From Liminaster sp045576355 (GTDB lineage: Bacteria; Bacteroidota; Bacteroidia; Bacteroidales; UBA3663), in assembly GCA_045576355.1 (NCBI GenBank), contig JAZNGG010000004.1, forward strand, positions 1-64,000: DNA of 64,000 bases, in the 5' to 3' direction. Below the pieces are notes generated by a model. It was not told the origin of the DNA, ran no database searches, and worked only from the letters and a program-made list of their open reading frames with translations. Shown in pieces: positions 17,442 through 25,415 of this stretch (within the stretch, counting starts at the first letter, position 1; each line of letters opens with the position of its first letter). Both the position numbers and the translations under genes were made by a program.

Positions 17442-19469
17442 TCATTTCACAATCACTTTCTTCCCCTCCACGACATAGATCCCCTTGCGGCTCATGTCAC
17501 TTACGCGGTGGCCCTGCAGGTCATAGATCGCCGGAGCGTCGGCAGCCGACTCGCGCTCAATCTCTGTGATGCCGGTCTCGCCGCCCATGATGCGCATCTT
17601 AGGGGCGGATAATGAACTATCGAGACGAAGAAACGCCTTATTGGGGAGCAACTTACTGCCAGTGTATTTATAAAAACCGACAACACCATCTTCTTGAGCC
17701 AATGTATAAAGATTAAATCCAATGCCGGTCAAAATAGAAGCATCCACTTCTGTAGTATATCCGAAAAGTGCATTTCCATTGACTGACGGTACACTTTCTT
17801 CTAATTGTATGCAAGAATAAGTTCCGGGATCTGCTTTCAATACGACACCACACTTTGCAGGGACTTTGCCCTCTGAAAGTTCATACAAATTCAGCCATTG
17901 GTTATCGTCTGAAAGTTTCCCATAATATGCTGTCATCCCTGACGAAACTTGTATCGCCAAATCTCCATAATATGTGGCATAACCCACAGAGGATATGGTG
18001 ATAGGGAATGTGTTAACAACTTCCTCTCCCTCAATGGGAGCAAACTTGGAGAAAAGGTTTCCCCAATCATAATCTTCCATATAATCATCCAATGATTCTT
18101 TGGGAACATAGACTGTGCAATTATAGGGAGTTTCGTTACCAAAGGTTGTCTCCCATATAGTGGGAGGAGTGGTAGCACGGACAATGAGGGAATCTGATGG
18201 GACTTGAAGCGTATTAGCGGGAATAGTCGTAAGGGAACTCGGAAGGTCGAGGTAGCGCAAACTACTTATATTAGATAATCCTGTTTTAGTCGGAATACTT
18301 TTTCGTCCCTCTGTAAAGATTAGTCTTTTTACTTTATGACAAGACCTAAATGCATAATTTTCGATGTTTGTAACACTATTAGGAATCTCTATACTTGTTA
18401 AGGATTTACAAGCAAAAAAAGCATTCTCTCCTATGCTCGTGACGCTATTCCCAAGATCGAGACTTGTTGCGGAGCTACAAGAAGCAAAAGCATGATCTCC
18501 TATGCTCGTGACACTATTAGGTATCTCAATACTCGTTAAGGAATTACAATAATGAAAAGCAGAGTTTCCAATGCTCGTAACACTATTACCAAACGAGATG
18601 GAGGTCAAATTATGAGAATTATAAAATGCATAATCACAAATCCTTGTCACCGAGTTAGGAATTCTAAAAGAAGTATTTCTTCGAGCTATAGGATAACAGA
18701 CTAATTCTGTTTTAGAGATGTTAAAAATGGCGCCCTCCTCCACGCAGAATGCAATATTGTCTTCGTCAACTTTGATAGTGTTTAGAGAGGTACATTCTTT
18801 GAAAATACCATTCCCCAAAGAAGTTAATTCTCGACCTAATGTCGCTTTTTTTAAGGCGATACATTTCTCAAAAGCATACTCTCCTATGCCTTTAACGCTA
18901 TTCGGGATTTCTATACTCGTTATAGAACTACAACCATAAAAAGCAGAACTACCTATACTGATAAGACTATTCGAGAAATCTATGCTCGTTAATGAGCTAC
19001 AACCATAAAAAGCATAATCTCCTAAACTCGTGACACTATTCGGGATCTCAATGTTCGTTAAGCCACTACAACCTAGAAAAGCAGAGTTTCCTAAGCTCGT
19101 AACGCTATTCGGAATCTTAATGTTCGTTAAGCCACTACAGTCTCGAAAAGCAGAGTTTCCTATGCTCGTAACGCTATTCGGAATCTCGATGCTCGTTAAT
19201 GAGCTACAACCAAAAAAAGCTTGGGTTCCTATGCTCGTGACTCGATAGATTTTTCCGCAATAGGAAACTGTCTCTGGAATAATCACGTCTTTAGAATATT
19301 CATCCAAATAAGAATGAGAAGAAGATCCCCGATGCGTTACCTCCACTGTTAAATCCTCTTCGGAGGTGATGTTGTAATAAATTCCGTCCACTTCAAAGTC
19401 GTGAGCGCTTGCTGTGAGGCTGCAGCATAGCATCGCTATCGCGAGCAACCAGGGTTTTGTTTTTCGCAT
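17442..19469 (-). CDS. BspA-like leucine-rich-repeat surface protein
   Basis: The 675-residue protein has a signal peptide (MRKTKPWLLAIAMLCCSLTA, cleavage after SAH-like residues). It then has about a dozen repeats of 23 residues of the type SIGNSAFxxCSSLTSIEIPNSVT, roughly residues 60-400. This is the LRR_5/BspA type found in surface adhesins of Bacteroidales and Trichomonas. A middle beta-rich region follows. The C terminus (IYDLQGHRVSDM...KGIYVVEGKKVIVK) resembles a type A sorting signal of the type IX secretion system. A role at the cell surface in binding proteins or cells is inferred from the family. It is preceded by a long transcribed leader. Confidence 0.88.
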   Translation of the reverse strand: MRKTKPWLLAIAMLCCSLTASAHDFEVDGIYYNITSEEDLTVEVTHRGSSSHSYLDEYSKDVIIPETVSYCGKIYRVTSIGTQAFFGCSSLTSIEIPNSVTSIGNSAFRDCSGLTNIKIPNSVTSLGNSAFLGCSGLTNIEIPNSVTSLGDYAFYGCSSLTSIDFSNSLISIGSSAFYGCSSITSIEIPNSVKGIGEYAFEKCIALKKATLGRELTSLGNGIFKECTSLNTIKVDEDNIAFCVEEGAIFNISKTELVCYPIARRNTSFRIPNSVTRICDYAFYNSHNLTSISFGNSVTSIGNSAFHYCNSLTSIEIPNSVTSIGDHAFASCSSATSLDLGNSVTSIGENAFFACKSLTSIEIPNSVTNIENYAFRSCHKVKRLIFTEGRKSIPTKTGLSNISSLRYLDLPSSLTTIPANTLQVPSDSLIVRATTPPTIWETTFGNETPYNCTVYVPKESLDDYMEDYDWGNLFSKFAPIEGEEVVNTFPITISSVGYATYYGDLAIQVSSGMTAYYGKLSDDNQWLNLYELSEGKVPAKCGVVLKADPGTYSCIQLEESVPSVNGNALFGYTTEVDASILTGIGFNLYTLAQEDGVVGFYKYTGSKLLPNKAFLRLDSSLSAPKMRIMGGETGITEIERESAADAPAIYDLQGHRVSDMSRKGIYVVEGKKVIVK

Positions 19470-19827
19470 AATTGTAAAACTTATAGTTAATATAAAAGAA
19501 AATTAATCTTCTTTACTGCCTATAAGTCTCCCGAATTAAGCGATACATTATAAATAATGAGAACACCGGATACAAGAAAAGCGTAGAGACTTGTCGCGCT
19601 CATCGCATCAGCTGGTATCGGCAAACACCATAAAGAGAATGAACTGAGAAACAAATACCCCACGCTGCTTGTATATACTTTGCAAAGCACAGCGGGGGCT
19701 GTACGCGTACATACACAAACAGAATGAGCGTATCTTAGTCCTCTACCTCTCTTAGAAATTTTGCCGATTTCGCTAATGCAGGTAAAAGCAAGAAACGCAT
19801 TCTTGGTCCAAGGATTTCTCCCCTCAG
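19470..19827 (-). ncRNA. Unexplained leader or RNA element upstream of the BspA-like gene
   Basis: A consensus promoter at 19834-19865 predicts a minus-strand transcript from about 19827, some 360 bases before the BspA-like start. The region is open for 114 codons from 19864, but only from a TTG that is itself the -33 element, with no ATG until late in the frame, so I do not call it coding. I recall closely similar translated text in other Bacteroidales, which would mean a conserved nucleotide element. Visible structure includes ACAGC-CCCC-GCTGT and the palindrome GTACGCGTAC near 19690-19720. It may be a long regulatory 5' leader or a separate RNA. Confidence 0.4.
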
Positions 19828-19833
19828 ACGCTG

Positions 19834-19865
19834 CAAAGGTAGCAAAAAGGTGATAACCAGCCAAA
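19834..19865 (-). promoter_or_regulatory. Promoter for the BspA leader
   Basis: On the minus strand TTTG (19865-19862) is separated by 20 bases from TACCTTTG (19841-19834), a full match to the Bacteroidetes consensus. Transcription would start near 19827 and run toward the BspA-like gene. Confidence 0.7.
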
Positions 19866-19985
19866 TTTATCAGTAGATTTTTCTCCTATGAGATCTTTGG
19901 TGTAAAAATTTCAAGCAAGAGGAAATTCAGTGAGATCATCCCCGGGCGTTGTTAACGATTTTTAAGACAATGGTGTTTGACCCTC

Positions 19986-20016
19986 TTGACATCGGCTTCC
20001 GAATGTTGTATCTTTG
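19986..20016 (+). promoter_or_regulatory. Consensus promoter of the repeat-containing transcript
   Basis: TTG (19986-19988), 20 bases, then TATCTTTG (20009-20016). This is a perfect TAnnTTTG -7 box with correct spacing. The first recognised protein gene downstream on this strand starts at 20847, beyond a strong terminator. Confidence 0.6.
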
Positions 20017-20105
20017 CAATGTTTCGGTTGGGCTGCGATGGTTATGGCTTGGAGCTTCGCTCTGCTTTGGCTGATGGCTTTTGTGTAGATTTCAACCTCT
20101 CAGCA

Positions 20106-20192
20106 CGCGAAGCCCACGACCAAAGGGAGTAACCCGCGAAGCCCACGACCAAAGGGAGTAACCCGCGAAGCCCACGACCAAAGGGAGTAACT
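20106..20192 (+). repeat. Three tandem 29-base repeats
   Basis: Units start at 20106, 20135 and 20164. Each begins CGCGAAGCCCACGACC and ends AAAGGGAGTAACC. Single copies of the same unit occur at 21525-21557 and 63540-63572, and inverted at 20549-20581. The copies are exact in tandem with no spacer, so this is not a CRISPR array. Confidence 0.9.
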
Positions 20193-20218
20193 CCTCAACC
20201 ATAAACCCTTAAACCATA

Positions 20219-20257
20219 ATAGCGAGATAGATCTTTTTCTATCATCGCTATTTTTTT
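20219..20257 (+). terminator. Intrinsic terminator
   Basis: ATAGCGA (20219-20225) pairs with TCGCTAT (20245-20251), and GATAGA (20226-20231) with TCTATC (20238-20243), with one bulged A. TTTTTTATC follows on the plus strand. The minus strand has no T tract, so this serves plus-strand transcription. Confidence 0.8.
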
Positions 20258-20288
20258 ATCTTCCCGGCTAACTTTATAGTTCACACGC

Positions 20289-20376
20289 GTAGCCTCGTTG
20301 CTCAATGAGCGTAGCCTCGTTATTGCATGAGCGTAGCCTCGTTGTTGCATGAGGGTAGCCGCGTTGCTCAATGGTT
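20289..20376 (+). repeat. Four tandem 22-base repeats
   Basis: Units start at 20289, 20311, 20333 and 20355 with the core GTAGCCTCGTT followed by GCTCAATGAGC or TATTGCATGAGC variants. The fourth copy is the most divergent (GTAGCCGCGTT). It lies directly after the terminator of the candidate small RNA. The bases from 20377 to 20507 hold nothing I recognise. Confidence 0.85.
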
Positions 20377-20507
20377 CGGCATCCTTTGGGTTATGCGTCG
20401 GCGTGTGAGAAAGCGTGCGAGCTGATAGCCATGAACACCGGATAAGAAGAGAATTAGGTTGCCAAATTGATATGGTGAGATGACAAAAAACAGTTAATGA
20501 TGGTTAA

Positions 20508-20756
20508 GGCTTGTTTGGTTTAGGGGTTGAAGGGTTTAGGGGGTTATTGGTTACTCCCTTTGGTCGTGGGCTTCGTGTGCTGAGGGGGTGAGAGGTTTAG
20601 GGCTGCGCCTGCGATGGCTGATGGCAATGGCTGATGGCTTCTCTTTGCTCTTTCAGTTTTCACTTTTCACTTTTCAGTTTTAACTTTACTCTGTACTCTG
20701 TACTCTGTACTCTGTTCTCTGTACTCTGTACTCTGTACTCTGTACTCTATATTAAC
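20508..20756 (+). repeat. Mosaic intergenic module 4 with CTCTGTA tract
   Basis: The order is GGTTTAGGGG/GGTTGAAGGG units, an inverted copy of the 29-base unit (20549-20581), GGTTTAG, a short palindrome GGC-TGC-GCC (20601-20609), GATGGCTGATGGC units, TTTTCACTTTTCAGTTTT, then about nine CTCTGTA-like units (about 20690-20750). It ends 90 bases before the gene at 20847. Confidence 0.85.
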
Positions 20757-20846
20757 CCTCAACTCAATACTTGAACAAATCGCTTTGGGTCGTTGTTATC
20801 TGTTTGTATCGGATAAAAGCGACAGATCTTAAAGTCTTAGAGAACT

Positions 20847-21332
20847 ATGGAGCATAAAGTTTTAGTGTTGGGTGTGGGAGACATTACTCTGCACGATGAG
20901 AAAAAGAGCGGTCATACGATTCGCACAATGTTTAATGCGGTGGAATGGCCGGAAGAAGTGGATGTTTCCCAATGTGAAATTGACCAATGCCGATTGCATC
21001 CGGAATGGGTGGCGTATGAGTATCTGGTTATCGTCGTGACGGTGATTGATCCTAAACATGATCCGGGGACAGTGTATGTGACGCGAGCCAGAGTATCGAA
21101 TGAAATGACAGAGGAACCGACCCCCTCCGGCATACTGCGTGAGTTGGTCGATTCGTTGCTGCGCTCTGATCATGCTCCGGAGGTTTATCTGGTGGCAATT
21201 TCTGTCCGAGAGAGCGAATCGGATCATTTTCATCTTTCTCCGACGATGGTTGCTTTGTTGCCACAAGTTCAGATGCTGCTGCGAGGCTTGGTCGGGATGC
21301 TTACCAATCGGCAGGAATATAGATATTATTAA
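20847..21332 (+). CDS. Orphan hydrogenase-maturation-protease-like protein, degenerate
   Basis: The 161-residue product starts MEHKVLVLGVGDITL, which matches the N-terminal strand and loop of the HyaD/HycI-type (M52) nickel-hydrogenase maturation proteases. YLVIVVTVIDPKHDPGTVYV and HLSPTMVALLPQVQML match later conserved parts (the VVDA...PGTV and LSPEVxxxLP regions). Residues that bind nickel in true members are altered: the Glu after the first glycine loop is not in its usual GDE context, and the Asp of VVDA is Thr. No hydrogenase gene is nearby. It could be a related fold with another job. Repeat modules flank it on both sides, in inverted orientation. Confidence 0.55.
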   Translation: MEHKVLVLGVGDITLHDEKKSGHTIRTMFNAVEWPEEVDVSQCEIDQCRLHPEWVAYEYLVIVVTVIDPKHDPGTVYVTRARVSNEMTEEPTPSGILRELVDSLLRSDHAPEVYLVAISVRESESDHFHLSPTMVALLPQVQMLLRGLVGMLTNRQEYRYY

Positions 21333-21349
21333 CTATGATAGTTCGGGGT

Positions 21350-21635
21350 GAAATTTGGAGAATAGTGAAAACTGAAAGGAGAGGACTGAAAACTGAAAGG
21401 TAAAAGGTGAAAGAGCAAAGAGAAGCCATAAGCCATCGCGGACGAAGTCCTTGGTTGGTTTAGTCGTTTAGAGGTTTAGAAGTTTAGAGGTTTAGAGGTT
21501 TATTTTTTTACTCTTCAACCCCTTAGCACGCGAAGCCCACGACCAAAGGGAGTAACCCCTAAACTTCTCAATCAATAAACCCCTCAACCCCTCAACCTCT
21601 CAACCTCTCAACCCTTCAACCAATAACCCCCTCAA
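21350..21635 (-). repeat. Mosaic intergenic module 5
   Basis: Read on plus: GTGAAAACTGAAAGG-type tracts, AAGCCATAAGCCATCGC, the palindrome GGAC-GAA-GTCC (21440-21450), a run of GTTTAGAGG units, a 29-base unit copy (21525-21557), and a CCCCTCAACC array. Most parts are the reverse complement of module 4, so the gene at 20847 lies between inverted modules. The whole 21333-21734 gap is accounted for by this module and the two hairpins that follow. Confidence 0.8.
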
Positions 21636-21640
21636 CTAAT

Positions 21641-21673
21641 AAGAGGTTATGCTTCGATCGAGCATAACCTCTT
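21641..21673. terminator. Bidirectional terminator hairpin
   Basis: AAGAGGTTATGCT (21641-21653) pairs perfectly with AGCATAACCTCTT (21661-21673) over a seven-base loop. It can serve both the plus-strand gene ending at 21332 and the minus-strand unit ending at 21735. Confidence 0.65.
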
Positions 21674-21681
21674 TGCTGCCT

Positions 21682-21717
21682 TATTGGTCTCTATCTATGT
21701 TCTCTCTGAGACCAATA
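21682..21717 (-). terminator. Second hairpin next to the TlpA-like gene end
   Basis: TATTGGTCTC (21682-21691) pairs with GAGACCAATA (21708-21717). It is 18 bases after the TlpA-like stop on the minus strand. There is no clear T tract, so it may be an RNA-stabilising structure rather than a terminator. Confidence 0.5.
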
Positions 21718-21734
21718 TAAGTCTTTCTACTTTT

Positions 21735-22739
21735 TTAGTTTTTAAGTGCCTCTTCGATGGCGGTGGCGATGCCTTCACCATGTAAGTAACGGGCAATGAT
21801 CACACCATTTTTGTCAATGAGCATGATGTGTGGGATGCCTAAGATGCCGTAAGGCTCTGTTGCATTGCGCTCTGAGATCACCGGCCAAGAGATGGATAAG
21901 TCCTGCATAGCTTTTTGAGTGTCTTTCAACTCATCCCAAACTGCGATGCCGACCACATTGAGCTGTTTGCCATATTTCTTTTGTACGGCTGCAATGTTCG
22001 GGATCTCACGACGGCAGGGGCCACACCAGCTTGCCCAGAAATCTACCAATGTGAGTTTCTTTTTGCCGATAAAGGAGGAGAGTGCGAGGCTGTCTCCCTT
22101 GAGAGCATCGATGCCCTTAACATCTACGTAGGGCTGACCTACAGCTGTCTGCTGTTCACGTTGTTTGGCTCCCAACTTGTTTTGGAGTGCTTTGTTGCCT
22201 TTGATCAAGTCTCCGGCAGAGTCTAAAGCTGCCTTCAACTCATCGTAGTTGTAGTAGTAGGCGAGAGTATTCATCATCTGAAGACCTAAGAGGTCGTTTG
22301 TATGACGATCATAGATCTCTTGAGCCAATTTTCTTTCGACTTTTTCACCCTCTTCTTCAGGAGTAGCCATGAGGGTAGTGACGAAGTTGGCATATTCGTC
22401 ATTGAGCTGGGTTCCTTTAGCCACGTGTTCCTTAACATCTACCTGGATGATGCCCGGTTCGATAAATATCCGAGACTTGGGTCTTTGTCCCTTAAATCCG
22501 ATATTGGCAACCATAACAGAGTCTGCCGGTCCGGTAAATGAGAATGTTCCTCCGATTACTAATGAGGAGTCAATGGATGCACCTTTGGCATTGCTCAAGT
22601 AAACGACAGAACTGTCTTGAGCATCTAATCCGACACCATTTACGGAGAATGTCGGGACAGTCTCTTTAGGAGAGCATGCACTCATGGCCAAAGCCACTAA
22701 TGCTGCTGCACTTATGGGAAATAAATTTCTCTTTTTCAT
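21735..22739 (-). CDS. TlpA-like thioredoxin lipoprotein
   Basis: The 334-residue protein has a lipoprotein signal with lipobox ALAMSAC (Cys22). An N-terminal beta-rich domain of the DUF4369 type follows to about residue 120, then a helical linker, then a thioredoxin-like redoxin domain from about 210. The redox motif is WCGPC, with cysteines at 239 and 242. Proteins of this build reduce or protect thiols in the periplasm. It starts 28 bases after the biotin-carrier stop, at the position where the membrane beta subunit of the decarboxylase would be expected, and is probably in that operon. Confidence 0.85.
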   Translation of the reverse strand: MKKRNLFPISAAALVALAMSACSPKETVPTFSVNGVGLDAQDSSVVYLSNAKGASIDSSLVIGGTFSFTGPADSVMVANIGFKGQRPKSRIFIEPGIIQVDVKEHVAKGTQLNDEYANFVTTLMATPEEEGEKVERKLAQEIYDRHTNDLLGLQMMNTLAYYYNYDELKAALDSAGDLIKGNKALQNKLGAKQREQQTAVGQPYVDVKGIDALKGDSLALSSFIGKKKLTLVDFWASWCGPCRREIPNIAAVQKKYGKQLNVVGIAVWDELKDTQKAMQDLSISWPVISERNATEPYGILGIPHIMLIDKNGVIIARYLHGEGIATAIEEALKN

Positions 22740-22767
22740 AAATAGTTTATTTGTTTTAATTAAAGTA

Positions 22768-23205
22768 TTACCCGATTACACAAAGTTCGGCTCCCTCGAG
22801 GATGTTGTCTCCCTTATTGACCAAAATCTGAGTGACTGTGCCATCTTTGTCTGCCACGATGTTATTTTCCATCTTCATGGCTTCGAGGATGAGGAGCAGG
22901 TCTCCCTGTTTTACTGTTGCACCGACGGTGGTTTTGATTTCGAGCACTACGCCCGGAAGCGGAGAGCGAACAGCTCCGGCAACACCTCCGGCTGTGGGCT
23001 TGGGTGTCGGAGCAGCAGCAGGTGCAGGTGCGGCTGCCGGTGTGGCAGTCGGCCTGTTGATGACAGGTGCCTTGGCTTTAGGTGCTTCGGGGAGCTCTAC
23101 GTTATAGGCTTTTCCGTTTACTTCGACTGCAACATTGTTGCCGGAGAAATCCTTGATGGCAACATCATAGTCGTTGCCGTTTATTTTCATTTTGTAACTC
23201 TTCAT
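22768..23205 (-). CDS. Biotin carboxyl carrier subunit of an acyl-CoA decarboxylase/carboxylase
   Basis: This 145-residue protein has an N-terminal swivel-like segment, an Ala/Pro-rich hinge (residues 41-75) and a C-terminal biotinyl domain. The biotin attachment site is EAMKMEN at residues 108-114, with Lys111 as the modified residue. The layout is that of the gamma/carrier subunit of methylmalonyl-CoA or oxaloacetate decarboxylases. It belongs with the OadG-like and carboxyltransferase genes upstream. Confidence 0.92.
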   Translation of the reverse strand: MKSYKMKINGNDYDVAIKDFSGNNVAVEVNGKAYNVELPEAPKAKAPVINRPTATPAAAPAPAAAPTPKPTAGGVAGAVRSPLPGVVLEIKTTVGATVKQGDLLLILEAMKMENNIVADKDGTVTQILVNKGDNILEGAELCVIG

Positions 23206-23325
23206 ATTTTTATTCCTTATTGTTGGTCTTTGAAAATAGAGGGTGTGAACGCTTTAGGTGGCTACTATAATAATTTCTCACAGATTATTAATGATGGTAA
23301 GTTTTTATTATAGACCCCTTCTTGA

Positions 23326-23775
23326 TCAGAATTTGCGTAGAGGCTCCGCCTTGAGGTTATTTCCCCTTCCGGTCCAAGCTGTGTTTTCGGAGTGGCTGAG
23401 GGTCAATACGTCACTTTCAGCATCATGCATCCCATCTTCATGCAGGAAAAGAGCCATGCTGATGGCTGCAACGATCTCTTCGGGAGCAGTATGTCCCGTT
23501 TGAACTTCCGTGACGATAGGGGCTTTGTCTGTAGTGACCTGCTTTGTCCGAATAGTTGGTTTTCGCAGACCTTTATTGAGCAACTTTGCCGATCCTTTGA
23601 AGCAAAAATATAAGATAACCAATGCAATGAATACTACACTCATGGCGATGATGGCCATAGCTATGCCAAAGGGATCATGCTCTAAAAACTTTTGAGCCTG
23701 TTTGGAAATTGTCTGGGCGAAAGCTGGTACTGTTGCGGTCAGCAGGGCAAAGGTTGTAATAAATGTTTTTTTCAT
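23326..23775 (-). CDS. OadG-like small membrane subunit of a decarboxylase
   Basis: This 149-residue protein starts with a signal-like segment (MKKTFITTFALLTATVPAFA) and has one transmembrane helix near residues 38-60 (AMAIIAMSVVFIALVILYF). A charged C-terminal part follows. This build and its place between the carboxyltransferase and the biotin carrier fit the OadG/delta-type subunit that anchors the complex to the membrane. Sequence conservation in this family is weak, so context carries the call. Confidence 0.75.
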   Translation of the reverse strand: MKKTFITTFALLTATVPAFAQTISKQAQKFLEHDPFGIAMAIIAMSVVFIALVILYFCFKGSAKLLNKGLRKPTIRTKQVTTDKAPIVTEVQTGHTAPEEIVAAISMALFLHEDGMHDAESDVLTLSHSENTAWTGRGNNLKAEPLRKF

Positions 23776-23794
23776 AGATTGTTATATTACATTA

Positions 23795-25357
23795 TTACAA
23801 GGGGAGATTGTCATGCTTCTTTGCCGGATTCTGAACGCGCTTGTTGCGTAGTTTCTCTAAAGCACGGATTACGCGGAAACGAGTGTTGCGAGGCTCGATA
23901 ACATCATCGATGTACCCTTTATGTGCTGCATCATAGGGATTGCAGAATAGATCTTCATATTCTTTTTTCTTTTCAGCTATAATGGCAGCTTTTGCTTCCG
24001 GTGTCTCTGCTGCTTTCAATTCTTTGCCATAAAGCACTTCGACCGCTCCATCTGCTCCCATGACGGCAATCTCAGCAGAGGGCCATGCGTAGTTGATGTC
24101 ACCTCTTAACTGCTTACAACTCATTACGATGTGTGAACCGCCATAAGACTTGCGGAGTGTAACGGTAACTTTGGGAACAGTGGACTCGCCATAAGCATAG
24201 AGTAATTTCGCACCATGCGCGATGACTCCATTATATTCTTGTCCGGTGCCGGGGAGGAAGCCCGGTACATCTACGAGTGTGACGATCGGAATATTGAATG
24301 CATCACAGAAGCGGACAAAGCGGGCTGCTTTACGGGAGGCATTGCTGTCGAGACATCCCGCCATGACTTTCGGCTGGTTGGCAACGATGCCGACACTCTG
24401 CCCGTTCATCCTCGCAAAACCGATGATGATGTTTTTCGCCCAATTGGCATGAACCTCCAGTAACTCCCCGTGATCCACAACGGCAGCGATGACTTGATAC
24501 ATGTCATAGGAAGTCTTGGCAGACTCCGGGATAATCTCGTTGAGGAGGTCCTCTTTACGCTCTATAGGGTCAGTACATTCAAGGCGAGGAGCCATCTCCA
24601 TATTGTTTTGTGGCAGATAGCTGAGCAGTTGTTTCAGGAGGGTGATGCCCTCTTCTTCTGTCTCTGCTGCGAAATGTGCCACACCGGATTTGGTGGTGTG
24701 AACGGTGGCTCCACCCAAAGTCTCTTGATCTACAACTTCACCAAGGACCTCTTTGACCACTTTCGGACCGGTAAGGAACATATAGCTTGTCCCTTTGATC
24801 ATCAGTGTGAAGTCTGTCAATGCAGGAGAGTAAACCGAGCCGCCGGCGCAGGGACCCATGATGGCAGAGATCTGAGGAACAACTCCGGATGCCAAAATGT
24901 TACGCTCGAAAATCTCTCCAAATCCGGCCATCGATGCGATACCTTCCTGGATGCGTGCTCCACCTGAGTCATTCAACCCTATAATAGGTGCTCCCATCTT
25001 CATGGCCATGTCCATGATTTTGCATATTTTTTGTGCCATGGTTTCAGAGAGAGAACCTCCGGAAACAGTAAAGTCCTGAGCAAAAAGGTAAACAAGCCGC
25101 CCTCCAATTGTCGCTGATCCTGTCACTACACCATCTCCGTAAGGATGGCTCTTTGCCATGTCAAAGTTTGTGCAGCGATGTGTGAGAAACATATCATACT
25201 CCTCGAAACTTCCCGGATCAACAAGCATCTCGATGCGTTCACGCGCGGTCATTTTGCCTTTGGCATGTTGGGCATCGATACGTTTTTGTCCACCACCCAT
25301 GCGGGCCGTTTCTCGATTCTTGATGAGTTCTTGTATTTTCTGTAATTGAACTGACAT
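23795..25357 (-). CDS. mmdA: Acyl-CoA carboxyltransferase subunit (methylmalonyl-CoA decarboxylase alpha type)
   Basis: The 520-residue protein has the two-domain crotonase-like fold of biotin-dependent carboxyltransferases. Visible motifs are GGGQKRIDAQHAKGKMTAR near the start, GGSLSETMAQKI, GLNDSGGARIQEG and, in the C-terminal domain, DVPGFLPGTGQEYNGVI and KSYGGSHIVMS. With the OadG-like and carrier genes it should form the cytoplasmic part of a methylmalonyl-CoA decarboxylase used in propionate formation. Propionyl-CoA carboxylase beta is the alternative. Neither the beta (Na+ pump) subunit nor the epimerase gene is adjacent. Confidence 0.88.
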   Translation of the reverse strand: MSVQLQKIQELIKNRETARMGGGQKRIDAQHAKGKMTARERIEMLVDPGSFEEYDMFLTHRCTNFDMAKSHPYGDGVVTGSATIGGRLVYLFAQDFTVSGGSLSETMAQKICKIMDMAMKMGAPIIGLNDSGGARIQEGIASMAGFGEIFERNILASGVVPQISAIMGPCAGGSVYSPALTDFTLMIKGTSYMFLTGPKVVKEVLGEVVDQETLGGATVHTTKSGVAHFAAETEEEGITLLKQLLSYLPQNNMEMAPRLECTDPIERKEDLLNEIIPESAKTSYDMYQVIAAVVDHGELLEVHANWAKNIIIGFARMNGQSVGIVANQPKVMAGCLDSNASRKAARFVRFCDAFNIPIVTLVDVPGFLPGTGQEYNGVIAHGAKLLYAYGESTVPKVTVTLRKSYGGSHIVMSCKQLRGDINYAWPSAEIAVMGADGAVEVLYGKELKAAETPEAKAAIIAEKKKEYEDLFCNPYDAAHKGYIDDVIEPRNTRFRVIRALEKLRNKRVQNPAKKHDNLPL

Positions 25358-25415
25358 ATTTTTAGGGTTTAGTATTATTAATTAATGTGTCACGTGAGAG
25401 CACGAAATACTTTAA

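Larger units (their letters stand above)
20024..20258 (+). ncRNA. Candidate small RNA built from repeat modules
   Basis: A predicted start near 20024 and a strong terminator ending near 20258 delimit about 235 bases. Inside are a GATGGC-type stretch, the mini-palindrome GAGC-TTC-GCTC (20052-20063) and three tandem 29-base units. The only ATG frame from the start (20019) would give 38 codons with repeat-derived composition, so a non-coding transcript is more likely. No database family is recognised. Existence as RNA is inferred from promoter and terminator only. Confidence 0.4.

Noticed and set aside
19520..19864. 114-codon open frame on the minus strand before the BspA-like gene
   Set aside because: Its only start is a TTG that forms the -33 element of a consensus promoter, and the -7 box lies inside the frame. 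Translation from there is not possible on the predicted transcript.
20106..20376. CRISPR-like array
   Set aside because: The 29- and 22-base units are directly tandem with no spacers, and no cas gene is in the window.
22684..23313. 209-codon plus-strand frame rich in Cys and Gly
   Set aside because: It is antisense to the biotin carrier gene; the Cys-rich text mirrors the Ala/Pro hinge codons.
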